Part shown: piece by piece, positions 34,625 through 42,878 of the stretch
How the letters are laid out: every line of letters begins with the position of its first letter
Position numbering within the stretch: the stretch's first letter is position 1
Assembly (NCBI GenBank): GCA_945786935.1
Contig: CALZFY010000007.1
Coordinates: 1 to 53,206 of the forward strand
Direction: 5' to 3'
Origin: HGM12587 sp945786935
GTDB lineage: Bacteria; Bacillota; Clostridia; Lachnospirales; Lachnospiraceae
Length of the DNA stretch: 53,206 bases
Translations under genes and position numbers: made by a program
The notes under the pieces: model-generated
The model's input: only the letters and a program-made list of their open reading frames with translations
Told to the model about the DNA's origin: nothing
The model's database searches: none

Positions 34625-35389
34625 ATGTTAGCAATTGAGCGTAAAAATGCGATTTTGGAAATATTACAAAAAGAGCAGCGCGTGTTGGTTGCAGAGCTTA
34701 GTCAGGAATATGGCGTTACAGAAGAGACAATTCGCAGGGACCTGGATAAACTTGAAAAAGAAGGCTTTGTGAAAAAAACCTATGGTGGAGCCGTCTTAAA
34801 TGAAAATACCAATATTGAGATGCCTTTGCGTATTCGTGAAAAAACAAATCGCAAAGAAAAACAGACAATTGCAAAACTGGTTGCCTCCATGATTGAAGAG
34901 GGAGACAGTGTGATACTGGATTCGTCTTCAACCTCGCTGATGGTGGCCCAGGAACTGAAAGACCGTAAAAAACTGACGGTCATTACCAATTCTCTGGAGG
35001 TTCTCATTGAATTTTCAAAATCTAAGGGTGTACAGGTGATTTCCACAGGCGGGCTGTTAAAAAGCTCCAGTCTGTCCCTGATTGGAAAGAATGCAGAAAA
35101 GACTTTGGAAAATTTCTATGTGGACAAAGCTATCATCTCATGCAAGGGACTGGATATCAAAAAGGGGGTAACGGATTCTTCGGAAAACGATGCAGAGATC
35201 AAAAAAAGTATGGTATCCTGCGCCAAAAGACTGATTATTGCAGCGGACAGTACCAAATTTGGCAGAATATCCTTTGCAAAAGTAGTTGATTTAAGGAAGG
35301 GGGATATTCTAGTCACAGATTCCCTTCCGGATGACACCTGGCAGCAGCGTCTTGATGAGATCGGTGTTCAGGTAGTGACAGAAGAATGA
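34625..35389 (+). CDS. DeoR-family transcription regulator (sugar-type)
   Basis: A 254-residue regulator: an N-terminal helix-turn-helix (RVLVAELSQEYGVTEETIRR, then DLDKLEKEGFVKKTYGG) and a C-terminal sugar-phosphate-sensing DeoRC domain (VILDSSSTSLMVAQELKDRK, then TVITNSLEV). The start is ATG at 34625 after GAAGGAGGC. Rhamnulokinase follows 19 bases after the stop, so it probably controls rhamnose use, perhaps sensing a phosphorylated intermediate. Operator sequence not identified. Confidence 0.9.
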   Translation: MLAIERKNAILEILQKEQRVLVAELSQEYGVTEETIRRDLDKLEKEGFVKKTYGGAVLNENTNIEMPLRIREKTNRKEKQTIAKLVASMIEEGDSVILDSSSTSLMVAQELKDRKKLTVITNSLEVLIEFSKSKGVQVISTGGLLKSSSLSLIGKNAEKTLENFYVDKAIISCKGLDIKKGVTDSSENDAEIKKSMVSCAKRLIIAADSTKFGRISFAKVVDLRKGDILVTDSLPDDTWQQRLDEIGVQVVTEE

Positions 35390-35408
35390 TAAAAAAGGAG
35401 AAGAGAAA

Positions 35409-36833
35409 ATGAGCAATCCAATTTATAACCTTGCCTTTGACTTTGGGGCATCCAGCGGACGTATGATCTTAAGCAAAACAGAAGACGGAAAGATCACATT
35501 GGAAGAACTTCATCGTTTTACAAATGATCCGGTACGTGTAGGAAATGTTTTCTATTGGGACACCTTCCGTCTGTATCATGAATTAAAACAGGGCTTAAAG
35601 AAAGCCGCTGCCAAAAAACTTCCAATCGAAAGTCTGGCAATCGATACATGGGGTGTTGATTACGGCCTTTTAGATGAAAATGATAACCTGATCGGAAACC
35701 CAATCAACTATCGTGATGACAGAACCATTGGCATCATCGATGAATCTGATAAGCTTGTTCCGTTAAAAGAGCAGTATGCAAGAACCGGTATTCAGTTCAT
35801 GAATTTTAATACGGTATATCAGATGATGGCAGATCAGAAAATGAGACCGGAAATCCTGGCAAAAGCAAAAACACTGCTTTTCATGCCTGACTTATTTGTA
35901 TTTTTCTTAACAGGCAAAAAGGTTTGTGAATATTCTATCGCAAGTACAGGTCAGCTCCTGGATGCAAAGAAGAGAGATTATGATTATGAATACCTTAAAA
36001 AAATGGGTGTTCGTGCTGATTTACTCCAGCCACTGACGATGCCGGGCACTGTGATTGGTGAACTTCTTCCGGAAGTAGTAGAAGAAACAGGACTTTCAGG
36101 AGTTAAGGTTGTTGCAGTTGGCGAACATGATACAGCATCTGCAGTTGCAGGCTGTCCGTTAGAAGATGAAAATGCAGCATTCTTAAGCTGTGGCACATGG
36201 TCCTTACTTGGTATGGAAGTTGATGAGCCGATCCTTACAGAAGATGCATTCAAATATAACTACACAAATGAAGGCGGAGTAGAAGGCAAGATCCGTTTAC
36301 TTAAAAACATCAACGGTCTTTGGGTAATGCAGAACCTTCGTAAGAACTGGTGCGAATTTGAATATGAAGTAGGATTCCCGGATATCATCAAAGCTTCCAG
36401 AGAAGCAAAGAGACAGGATTTCATCATTGACCCGAATGATCCAAGATTTACGGCTCCATACAATATGATGAAAGAAGTTATCGGGTACTGTGAAGAACAT
36501 GGTCAGGGAACTCCGGAAGGACTGGGAGAAATCGCTATGGCAATTTACAACGGTCTTACACAGGAATACGGAAAAACTGTCAGAAATCTGGAAGTTATTT
36601 CCGGTAAGACAATCTCCTGCCTGAACATGGTAGGCGGCGGTATCCAGGATCAGCTCCTTTGTGAACTGACTGCAAATGCAATTCAGAAACCGGTAGTAGC
36701 AGGACCAATCGAAGGCTCTGTTCTTGGTAACATTGTAATGCAGTTAAAGGCTATGGGACATATTCAGGACAGACTGGAAGGAAGAAAGCTCATCAAAGCT
36801 TCCTTTGAACAGAAAGTTCATCAGCCTAAATAA
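35409..36833 (+). CDS. rhaB: Rhamnulokinase
   Basis: Phosphorylates L-rhamnulose to rhamnulose-1-phosphate, which the aldolase splits to lactaldehyde and DHAP. 474 residues of the FGGY/hexokinase fold: N-terminal FDFGASSGRMILSK phosphate loop, SLAIDTWGVDYGLLDENDNL, GEHDTASAVAG, FLSCGTWSLLGME and a C-terminal MVGGGIQDQLLCELTANA. The WGVDYGL and GTWSL motifs favour rhamnulokinase over fuculokinase or xylulokinase. The start is ATG at 35409 after AAAAGGAGAAG. In an operon with the DeoR regulator; rhaA and rhaD are not in the window. Confidence 0.92.
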   Translation: MSNPIYNLAFDFGASSGRMILSKTEDGKITLEELHRFTNDPVRVGNVFYWDTFRLYHELKQGLKKAAAKKLPIESLAIDTWGVDYGLLDENDNLIGNPINYRDDRTIGIIDESDKLVPLKEQYARTGIQFMNFNTVYQMMADQKMRPEILAKAKTLLFMPDLFVFFLTGKKVCEYSIASTGQLLDAKKRDYDYEYLKKMGVRADLLQPLTMPGTVIGELLPEVVEETGLSGVKVVAVGEHDTASAVAGCPLEDENAAFLSCGTWSLLGMEVDEPILTEDAFKYNYTNEGGVEGKIRLLKNINGLWVMQNLRKNWCEFEYEVGFPDIIKASREAKRQDFIIDPNDPRFTAPYNMMKEVIGYCEEHGQGTPEGLGEIAMAIYNGLTQEYGKTVRNLEVISGKTISCLNMVGGGIQDQLLCELTANAIQKPVVAGPIEGSVLGNIVMQLKAMGHIQDRLEGRKLIKASFEQKVHQPK

Positions 36834-36859
36834 AAATAAACGTCAGAAGGGAGAATCTT

Positions 36860-37510
36860 ATGGCAGCATTTGAAGAAACTATGGTAAAGATCCACTCGAA
36901 GCTGGACAAAAACGTAGCATTAAAGGTATACGAAGGACATTTTGCAACAACGCACTCCCACATTACAAAGTACATTGACTTAACAACTCTGAAAGCAAGA
37001 AGAAGTGAAGCAATGGCAGCAGCCAGCATTCTGGCAGACAATTATGTGAATACTACCATTGTGGATACCATCGTTTGCATGGATGGATGTGAAGTCATTG
37101 GTGCGTATCTGGCAGATAAGCTGACCAGAAACGGAATCATGTCCATGAATGCCCATAAGACCATCTACATATTATCACCGGAGGTAGGTTCCGGCGGTCT
37201 CATTGTGTTCCGCGACAATACGGAAATGATGATCAAAGGTAAGAATGTGTTGGTGCTTCTTGCATCAGCAACTACCGGAAAAACTGTGAGACAGTGTGTA
37301 GACTTCATTGAATATTACGGAGGAAACATTGCAGGAATCAGTGCGATTTTCAGTGCAACATCGGAAATCAACGGTTATCCGGTAAATTCCATCTTTACAG
37401 ATAAGGATATACCTTCCTACAGCACTTTTGCACCGCCAAACTGTCCATTCTGTAAAAACAAACAGAAGCTGGACGCAGTGGTAAACTCCTACGGTTACAG
37501 CAAAATTTAG
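36860..37510 (+). CDS. Phosphoribosyltransferase-like protein (orotate PRTase-like)
   Basis: 216 residues. The segment VLVLLASATTGKTVRQCVDF (about residues 130-149) followed by IEYYGGNIAGISAIF looks like a type I phosphoribosyltransferase PRPP-binding loop, although its acidic pair is replaced (ASATTGKT). The C-terminal CPFCKNKQKLDAV carries a CxxC pair unusual for orotate PRTases and possibly metal-binding. The start is ATG at 36860 after GAAGGGAG, 26 bases past rhaB. Often labelled orotate phosphoribosyltransferase in relatives; true substrate unknown and the altered loop argues for caution. Confidence 0.65.
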   Translation: MAAFEETMVKIHSKLDKNVALKVYEGHFATTHSHITKYIDLTTLKARRSEAMAAASILADNYVNTTIVDTIVCMDGCEVIGAYLADKLTRNGIMSMNAHKTIYILSPEVGSGGLIVFRDNTEMMIKGKNVLVLLASATTGKTVRQCVDFIEYYGGNIAGISAIFSATSEINGYPVNSIFTDKDIPSYSTFAPPNCPFCKNKQKLDAVVNSYGYSKI

Positions 37511-37559
37511 TAAACGACAGAAAGCACGCTCTGCGAACTTTCTATTATCATGAATTTAG

Positions 37560-37590
37560 AAAAGGCCTCTCGCATGTCGGGAGGTCTTTT
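37560..37590 (+). terminator. Terminator of the deoR-rhaB operon
   Basis: AAAAGGCCTC (37560-37569) pairs with GAGGTCTTTT (37581-37590), with one G-T and an imperfect middle (CGACATGCGA-like loop). The right arm carries the T-run. Confidence 0.75.
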
Positions 37591-37611
37591 AACAGCAAAG
37601 GAGAGTTGAAC

Positions 37612-38619
37612 ATGGAATACGTAACACTTGGTAAAACTGGTCTGAAAATCGCCCGTCTAGGCTTTGGGGGTATCCCAATCCAAAGAGTAGATGCAGCTAC
37701 TACCAAAGAACTGGTGAAAGCTATGGCTGAAGCTGGAGTCAATTATATCGATACGGCTCGTGGCTATACCGTAAGTGAGGAATATCTTGGAGAGGCCCTG
37801 GAAGGACTTCGAGATCACTTTGTCATCGCAACCAAAAGCATGTCCCGTACCAAACAGGGAATGGCAGCAGATATTGATATCAGTTTAAAGAACTTAAGAA
37901 CAGATCATATCGATGTGTATCAGGTACATAATCCATCCATGAAAGATCTGGAACAGGTATTAGCACCGGATGGAGCGCTGGAAGCACTGAAGGAAGCAAA
38001 AGCTGCAGGTAAAATCGGACATATCGGTCTGACTGCACATTCAGCAGAGGTATTTGAAAAAGCCCTGGAGTTAGACTGGGTCGAGACGATCATGTTCCCT
38101 TATAATATTGTGGAAACGCAGGGAGAAGAATTGATCAGAAAATGTGCCGAAAAAGGTATCGGTTTTATTGCAATGAAACCCCTTGCCGGAGGTGCCATTG
38201 AAGATGCTACATTGGCACTTCGATTTATTTGTGCAAACCCGGATGTTACGGTAGTCATCCCGGGAATGTTTGAAGTACAAGAGCTTGACCAAAATATGGC
38301 TGCAGCAGATGATGTGTCTCCGCTTAATGAAGAAGAGCTTGCAAAGATGGCAGAAATCAGAAAACAGCTTGGCAATAACTTCTGCCGCCGCTGTAACTAC
38401 TGTGCGCCCTGCAGCGTCGGAATCAACATCCCCGGTGTATTTTTAATGCAGGGATATTTGGACAGATATGGACTTGGTGACTGGGCTAAGAGCCGTTATG
38501 AGGCAATGCCTGTAAAAGCAGGTGCATGTGTGGAATGTGGTGCATGTGAGCCTCGTTGTCCTTATAATCTTCCAATCCGCAAGATGTTAAAGGATGCAGC
38601 ACAGAAATTTGGAGAATAA
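37612..38619 (+). CDS. Aldo/keto reductase with C-terminal 4Fe-4S domain
   Basis: 335 residues. The N-terminal two thirds is an NAD(P)H-dependent aldo/keto reductase: FGGIPIQRV, YIDTARGYTVSEEYLG (catalytic Asp and Tyr), VIATKSMS (Lys) and VYQVHNPS (His). The last third has ferredoxin-like cysteine motifs CRRCNYCAPCSVGINIPG and CVECGACEPRCPYN, likely two iron-sulfur clusters. The start chosen is ATG at 37612 after AAAGGAGAG; the TTG at 37606 overlaps the ribosome site. Such fused enzymes are common in anaerobic clostridia; the substrate may be lactaldehyde or another aldehyde, but this is inferred only. Confidence 0.88.
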   Translation: MEYVTLGKTGLKIARLGFGGIPIQRVDAATTKELVKAMAEAGVNYIDTARGYTVSEEYLGEALEGLRDHFVIATKSMSRTKQGMAADIDISLKNLRTDHIDVYQVHNPSMKDLEQVLAPDGALEALKEAKAAGKIGHIGLTAHSAEVFEKALELDWVETIMFPYNIVETQGEELIRKCAEKGIGFIAMKPLAGGAIEDATLALRFICANPDVTVVIPGMFEVQELDQNMAAADDVSPLNEEELAKMAEIRKQLGNNFCRRCNYCAPCSVGINIPGVFLMQGYLDRYGLGDWAKSRYEAMPVKAGACVECGACEPRCPYNLPIRKMLKDAAQKFGE

Positions 38620-38638
38620 TTGATTAAGGAGCATTTTT

Positions 38639-39658
38639 ATGAAAAAATACATGGATTATATTTTACAGCAGTTAAAGACACTGACTTCTATTCCAAGCCC
38701 CACAGGATATACGAAGGATGTGGCGTCCTATGTATTCGATACTTTAAAAGGTATGGGGCTTGATCCACACTATTCCCGGAAGGGCAATGTAGAGGTTACT
38801 TTAGGTGGAAGCGGGAAACATCTACTTCTGGCAGCTCATGTAGATACACTGGGTGCCATGGTAAGGGCAGTGAAATCAAATGGACGTATCCGCCCCACAA
38901 CATTGGGCGGCCATCAGTGGACTACTGCTGACGGCGAAAATTGCATGGTTATCACTCGCAACGGAAAAACCTACACAGGTGTTGTTTTGAATACGGAACC
39001 TTCCGCCCATGTAGCCGATAAGCTTCCGGAGCGGACTGAAGAAAATATGGAAATACTGTTGGATGAAAATGTGCAGTCAAAAGAGGACACCCTCGACCTT
39101 GGTATTCAGGTAGGCGATATCATCGCCATGGATCCTCGTACAGTTATCACAGAAAGCGGATATATTAAAAGCAGATTTTTAGATGATAAGCTTTCTGCTG
39201 CGATTCTTTTGGGATTTGCAAAATACGTGGTAGAAGAGCAGATTACCTTGCCTCGCAAAGTTTCCTTAATTTTTACGGTATATGAAGAGGTGGGACATGG
39301 AGGATGCTTCATTCCAAAGGACACCGAAGAAATGATCTCTGTGGATATGGGATGTGTAGGTGGTGATCTGGAATGTACGGAGCGAAAGGTTTCCATCTGT
39401 GCAAAAGACTCCGGTGGTCCATATAATTATGATGTAACCGGTGCACTCATTGAAGCAGCAAAAGCAGCCGGTATTGACTTTGCCATTGATGTTTATCCTC
39501 ATTACGGCTCGGATGTGGAAGCTTCTTTAAGAAGCGGTTATGACATTCGACACGGGCTCATTGGTCCCGGAGTTTATGCTTCCCATAATTATGAAAGATC
39601 TCATGTGGATGGAGTGAGAAATACATTTTTACTTCTGAAAGAATATTGTTGTCACTGA
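38639..39658 (+). CDS. M42-family metallopeptidase
   Basis: A dinuclear metal aminopeptidase, 339 residues. Visible motifs: SIPSPTGYTKDVASYVF (substrate lid), LLLAAHVDTLGAMV (metal-binding His and Asp), a conserved Asp in SRFLDDKLSAAILLG, and YEEVGHGGCFIPKDTEEM (catalytic Glu and metal ligand). The C-terminus has PGVYASHNYERSHVDGV, a further His. Members act on glutamyl or hydrophobic N-termini and often assemble as large tetrahedral particles. The start is ATG at 38639 after AAGGAGC, 19 bases past the aldo/keto reductase, so probably in the same operon. Specificity unknown. Confidence 0.9.
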   Translation: MKKYMDYILQQLKTLTSIPSPTGYTKDVASYVFDTLKGMGLDPHYSRKGNVEVTLGGSGKHLLLAAHVDTLGAMVRAVKSNGRIRPTTLGGHQWTTADGENCMVITRNGKTYTGVVLNTEPSAHVADKLPERTEENMEILLDENVQSKEDTLDLGIQVGDIIAMDPRTVITESGYIKSRFLDDKLSAAILLGFAKYVVEEQITLPRKVSLIFTVYEEVGHGGCFIPKDTEEMISVDMGCVGGDLECTERKVSICAKDSGGPYNYDVTGALIEAAKAAGIDFAIDVYPHYGSDVEASLRSGYDIRHGLIGPGVYASHNYERSHVDGVRNTFLLLKEYCCH

Positions 39659-39687
39659 TTGACAAAAATGTTATGATTGTATCGTAT
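39659..39687 (+). promoter_or_regulatory. Candidate promoter of prmA
   Basis: TTGACA (39659-39664) directly after the M42 stop, and TCGTAT (39682-39687) at 17 bases. The -35 is perfect and the -10 poor. Confidence 0.35.
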
Positions 39688-39719
39688 GTGAAATTATGCC
39701 TTAAAAAGGAGCATGAACG

Positions 39720-40676
39720 ATGAAATGGAATAAATATACATTAAAAACCCGTACAGATGCTGAAGATATCATCAGCAGCATGATGATGGACATTGGCATT
39801 GAGGGGATTGAGATCGAGGATAAGGTGCCTTTGACAGAACAGGACAAGGCACAGATGTTTGTAGATATTATGCCTATCGTAGGAGAGGATGACGGAACAG
39901 CCTACATCAGCTTTTATCTGGAGCCGGAAACCGATCAGGAGGAAATGCTTGGAAAGGTAAGAGAAGGTCTGGAAGAGATTGCTCAGTGGATGGATATCGG
40001 CGAGGCAACCATCGTGGCTTCAGAAACCGAGGACAAGGACTGGATCAACAACTGGAAGGAATATTTCCATCAGTTTTATGTAGATGACATTCTCATCAAA
40101 CCATCCTGGGAGGAAGTAAAGCCGGAGGATAAAGAAAAGCTTCTGATCCAGATTGATCCGGGAACAGCTTTCGGTACAGGTATGCATGAGACAACACAGC
40201 TTTGCATCCGTCAGATTAAAAAATATGTGACACCGGAAACAAAGCTTCTGGATGTAGGATGTGGCAGCGGTATTCTCTCTATCGTAGCATTAAAGCTGGG
40301 TGCAGAGTCAGCGGTAGGCACGGATCTTGATCCATGCGCCATTACCGCAACAGAAGAAAACACAGAGGTCAATGGTATTCCAAAAGAAAAATTTGAAGTG
40401 ATGATCGGAAATATCATTGATGATAAAGAAATTCAGGACAGAGTCGGCTATGACAAATACGATATCGTTGTGGCAAACATTCTGGCAGATGTGCTGGTTC
40501 CTTTGACACCGGTCATTGTAAATCAGATGAAAGCGGGAGGTCTTTACATTACCTCCGGAATTATCGATAATAAGGAAGAAACTGTGGTAGAAGCCGTGAA
40601 GGCAGCAGGACTGGAAGTTCTGGAAGTGACCTACCAGGGAGAATGGGTTTCAGTCACAGCCAGAAAAAACGGGTAA
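39720..40676 (+). CDS. prmA: Ribosomal protein L11 methyltransferase
   Basis: Methylates lysines of ribosomal protein L11 with S-adenosylmethionine. 318 residues: an N-terminal substrate-recognition domain and a C-terminal Rossmann methyltransferase domain with LLDVGCGSGILSIVALKLGA (motif I), VGTDLDPCA (motif II) and DIVVANILADVL (NxxA-like catalytic region). GTAFGTGMHETTQLC precedes motif I as in PrmA. The start is ATG at 39720 after AAAAAGGAGC. In B. subtilis it follows dnaJ directly; here a 9 kb stretch intervenes. rsmE begins 4 bases after its stop. Confidence 0.95.
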   Translation: MKWNKYTLKTRTDAEDIISSMMMDIGIEGIEIEDKVPLTEQDKAQMFVDIMPIVGEDDGTAYISFYLEPETDQEEMLGKVREGLEEIAQWMDIGEATIVASETEDKDWINNWKEYFHQFYVDDILIKPSWEEVKPEDKEKLLIQIDPGTAFGTGMHETTQLCIRQIKKYVTPETKLLDVGCGSGILSIVALKLGAESAVGTDLDPCAITATEENTEVNGIPKEKFEVMIGNIIDDKEIQDRVGYDKYDIVVANILADVLVPLTPVIVNQMKAGGLYITSGIIDNKEETVVEAVKAAGLEVLEVTYQGEWVSVTARKNG

Positions 40677-40680
40677 ATCT

Positions 40681-41421
40681 ATGAGTCATTTTTTTATTAA
40701 CTCCTCACAGGTGGTGGGAAGTGAGCTGACCATTGTGGGAGATGATGTCAACCATATGAAAAATGTTCTTCGCATGAAAGAGGGAGAACATTTTTCTGCT
40801 GCAGATGAGAATGGAAGATGCTACGAATGCAGTGTAAAAACGCTGGAAAAGCATCAGATCATTGCAAATGTATTGGAAAGCCATATGGGAGAAACAGAGC
40901 TTTCTTCCAAAATCTATCTCTTTCAGGGATTGCCGAAATCGGATAAGATGGAACTGATCATCCAAAAGGCGGTAGAGCTTGGTGCCTATGAGATCATTCC
41001 GGTGATGACAAAGCGTGCTATTGTAAAGCTGGATGCGAAAAAAGAAGCTTCGAAGCTGAAACGCTGGCAGAGTATTGCAGAGGGTGCAGCCAAACAATCC
41101 GGCAGAATGCTCATTCCACAAATTTCGGAAGTGATGACCTTTGACGAGGCACTTGGGAAAGCCAAAGAATTAGACTTCAGGTTGATTCCCTATGAATGTG
41201 CTACTGGAATGGATGGTACACGAAAACTTTTGGGAGAAATTAAGCCAGGCATGAGTGTAGCAGTCTTTATCGGACCGGAAGGCGGTTTTGAGGAATCGGA
41301 AGTGGAAAAAGCCAAAACCTTTGGTGTAGAGCCCATTACCCTGGGGCGTAGAATTCTACGCACGGAGACCGCGGGGCTTACAACCCTGTCCATTTTGATG
41401 TATTTACTTGAAGATTCATAG
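40681..41421 (+). CDS. rsmE: 16S rRNA (uracil1498-N3)-methyltransferase
   Basis: SPOUT-family methyltransferase for U1498 in the ribosomal decoding region. 246 residues: an N-terminal PUA-like domain (HFFINSSQVVGSELTIVGDD) and a C-terminal knot with FQGLPKSDKMELIIQKAVEL, FIGPEGGFEESEVEKA and TLGRRILRTETAGLTTLSIL. The start is ATG at 40681, 4 bases after prmA with no strong ribosome site, which suggests coupled translation. Same order as B. subtilis yqeT-yqeU. Confidence 0.95.
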   Translation: MSHFFINSSQVVGSELTIVGDDVNHMKNVLRMKEGEHFSAADENGRCYECSVKTLEKHQIIANVLESHMGETELSSKIYLFQGLPKSDKMELIIQKAVELGAYEIIPVMTKRAIVKLDAKKEASKLKRWQSIAEGAAKQSGRMLIPQISEVMTFDEALGKAKELDFRLIPYECATGMDGTRKLLGEIKPGMSVAVFIGPEGGFEESEVEKAKTFGVEPITLGRRILRTETAGLTTLSILMYLLEDS

Positions 41422-41430
41422 TATATTCAG

Positions 41431-41675
41431 GGGACGCCCCATAAATTGCTACTTCCTCACTTCGCAGGCTTCCTTGTCCTCAACTAACCATAAGAATTTC
41501 TAAAGGCTCACAGGAGAGCCTGTTTCGCCTAGAAATTCTAAGGTGGATTTTCGGACGCGTCCGCTTGACGCTACGTGAGAAAGCAGTAATTTATAAGGCT
41601 GAGTACTGAAATATACTAATGTTTTTCAATAAAATTCTATCTTAAGAAACAGCCCCATGGTTCATGGGGCGTCCC
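41431..41675. repeat. Intergenic element bounded by 12-bp inverted repeats
   Basis: GGGACGCCCCAT (41431-41442) is the exact reverse complement of ATGGGGCGTCCC (41664-41675). The 245-base region between rsmE and the desulfurase gene holds the structured element copy 2 (41441-41594). Near its right end, GCCCCATG (41652-41659) and CATGGGGC (41663-41670) form a further perfect 8-bp hairpin, so the right arm can pair with either partner. It has no coding capacity and looks like a composite palindromic insertion. It could equally be a multi-stem terminator/antiterminator. Confidence 0.5.
41441..41594 (-). ncRNA. Structured RNA-like repeat element, copy 2
   Basis: Read on the minus strand it matches copy 1 in order: GCGTCAAGC, GTCCGAAAATCCA, GCGAAACAGGCTC (continuing TCCTGTGAGC), TTAGTTGAGGAC, GCCTGCGAAGTG. 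The closing stem ATAAATT-CT-CTT-CTCAC (41441-41460 with 41575-41594) has a sequence unrelated to copy 1 but is self-complementary over 20 positions with one mismatch and two G-T pairs. The inner helix (41493-41502 with 41530-41539, and 41505-41507 with 41527-41529) also differs from copy 1 by paired changes. It runs opposite to both neighbouring genes, so it is not simply a leader of nifS. Confidence 0.65.
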
Positions 41676-41709
41676 ATGAAAAAGTATTCTAAGAAAAAGA
41701 GGAAGAACG

Positions 41710-42864
41710 ATGCAGGCATATTTGGATAATTCAGCCACAACCGTTTGTGAGCCGGAGGTGGTCAGGAAGGTCGTTCAGATGATGAGCGAAACCTACGGAA
41801 ACCCTTCCGCCATGCATAACAAAGGCGTTGAGGCAGAAAATTATATAAAAGAAGCAAAAGAGATCATTGCAAAAACCCTGAAGGTGCAGGAAAAGGAAAT
41901 TATTTTTACTTCCGGCGGAACTGAGAGCAACAATCTGGCCATCATGGGCTGTGCTGCTGCAAATCACCGTATGGGAAAGCACCTGATTACCACCAAGATT
42001 GAGCATCCGTCTGTAGGCAATGTCATGAAACATATGGAAGAGGAAGGCTATGAAGTTACTTATCTTCCGGTGGATGAACATGGGATTGTAAAGTTAGATA
42101 AGTTAAATGAGGCATTGCGTCCTGACACCATGCTGGTATCTGTCATGTATGTTAATAATGAGATCGGAGCTTTGCAGCCTATCGAAGAAATCGGAAAAAT
42201 GGTGAAAGCAAACAATCCTGCCACCTTATTTCATGTAGACGCCATCCAGGGATATGGAAAATACAGGATTTTTCCGAAAAAAATGGGAATCGACCTCTTA
42301 TCCGTCAGTGGTCATAAGATTCATGGACCAAAAGGAATCGGATTTTTATACTGCGATTCTAAGGTAAAGATCAAACCGATCATTTTTGGTGGAGGACAGC
42401 AAAAAGATTTGCGTTCCGGTACGGAAAATGTGCCCGGAATCGTGGGACTTGGAGAGGCTGCAAAAGAAATCTATACAGATTTTGACAAAAAGATCGATCA
42501 TCTCTATGAGATTAAGGACTATTTTGTGGAGGAAATCTTAAAGCTGGAAGGAACAAAGATCAACGGTCTTACGGGAAGAGAATCTGCTCCACATGTAGTG
42601 AGTATCAGTTTCCCGGGAATCCGAAGCGAAGTTCTCTTACATTCACTGGAAGAAAGAGAAGTATATGCTTCTGCAGGAAGTGCCTGTTCCTCCAATAAAC
42701 CGGCTGTCAGTGCTACCTTAAAGGCTATCAACGTTCCGAAGGAGCATTTGGACAGTACACTGCGGTTTAGCTTTAGTGTGCATACTACAAAAGAGGAAAT
42801 TGATTATTGTATGGAAGTGTTGAAGGGACTGCTCCCGATGCTTCGCAGATACGCAAGACGTTAA
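41710..42864 (+). CDS. Cysteine desulfurase (NifS/IscS-like)
   Basis: PLP enzyme that takes sulfur from cysteine as an enzyme-bound persulfide. 384 residues: YLDNSATTVCEPEVVRK at the start, SGGTESNNLAIMG, VDAIQGYGK, the PLP lysine in VSGHKIHGPKG, and the active-site cysteine in YASAGSACSSNKPAVSATL near residue 325. The start is ATG at 41710 after AAAAAGAGGAAG. ThiI follows 14 bases after the stop, as in many Firmicutes, so this is probably the dedicated sulfur donor for 4-thiouridine in tRNA rather than the general Suf desulfurase. Confidence 0.93.
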   Translation: MQAYLDNSATTVCEPEVVRKVVQMMSETYGNPSAMHNKGVEAENYIKEAKEIIAKTLKVQEKEIIFTSGGTESNNLAIMGCAAANHRMGKHLITTKIEHPSVGNVMKHMEEEGYEVTYLPVDEHGIVKLDKLNEALRPDTMLVSVMYVNNEIGALQPIEEIGKMVKANNPATLFHVDAIQGYGKYRIFPKKMGIDLLSVSGHKIHGPKGIGFLYCDSKVKIKPIIFGGGQQKDLRSGTENVPGIVGLGEAAKEIYTDFDKKIDHLYEIKDYFVEEILKLEGTKINGLTGRESAPHVVSISFPGIRSEVLLHSLEEREVYASAGSACSSNKPAVSATLKAINVPKEHLDSTLRFSFSVHTTKEEIDYCMEVLKGLLPMLRRYARR

Positions 42865-42878
42865 TGAAAGGAAAAAAG

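Noticed and set aside
41422..41709. Cis-leader of the cysteine desulfurase gene
   Set aside because: The element is in the opposite orientation to nifS, so it cannot fold the same way in that mRNA.
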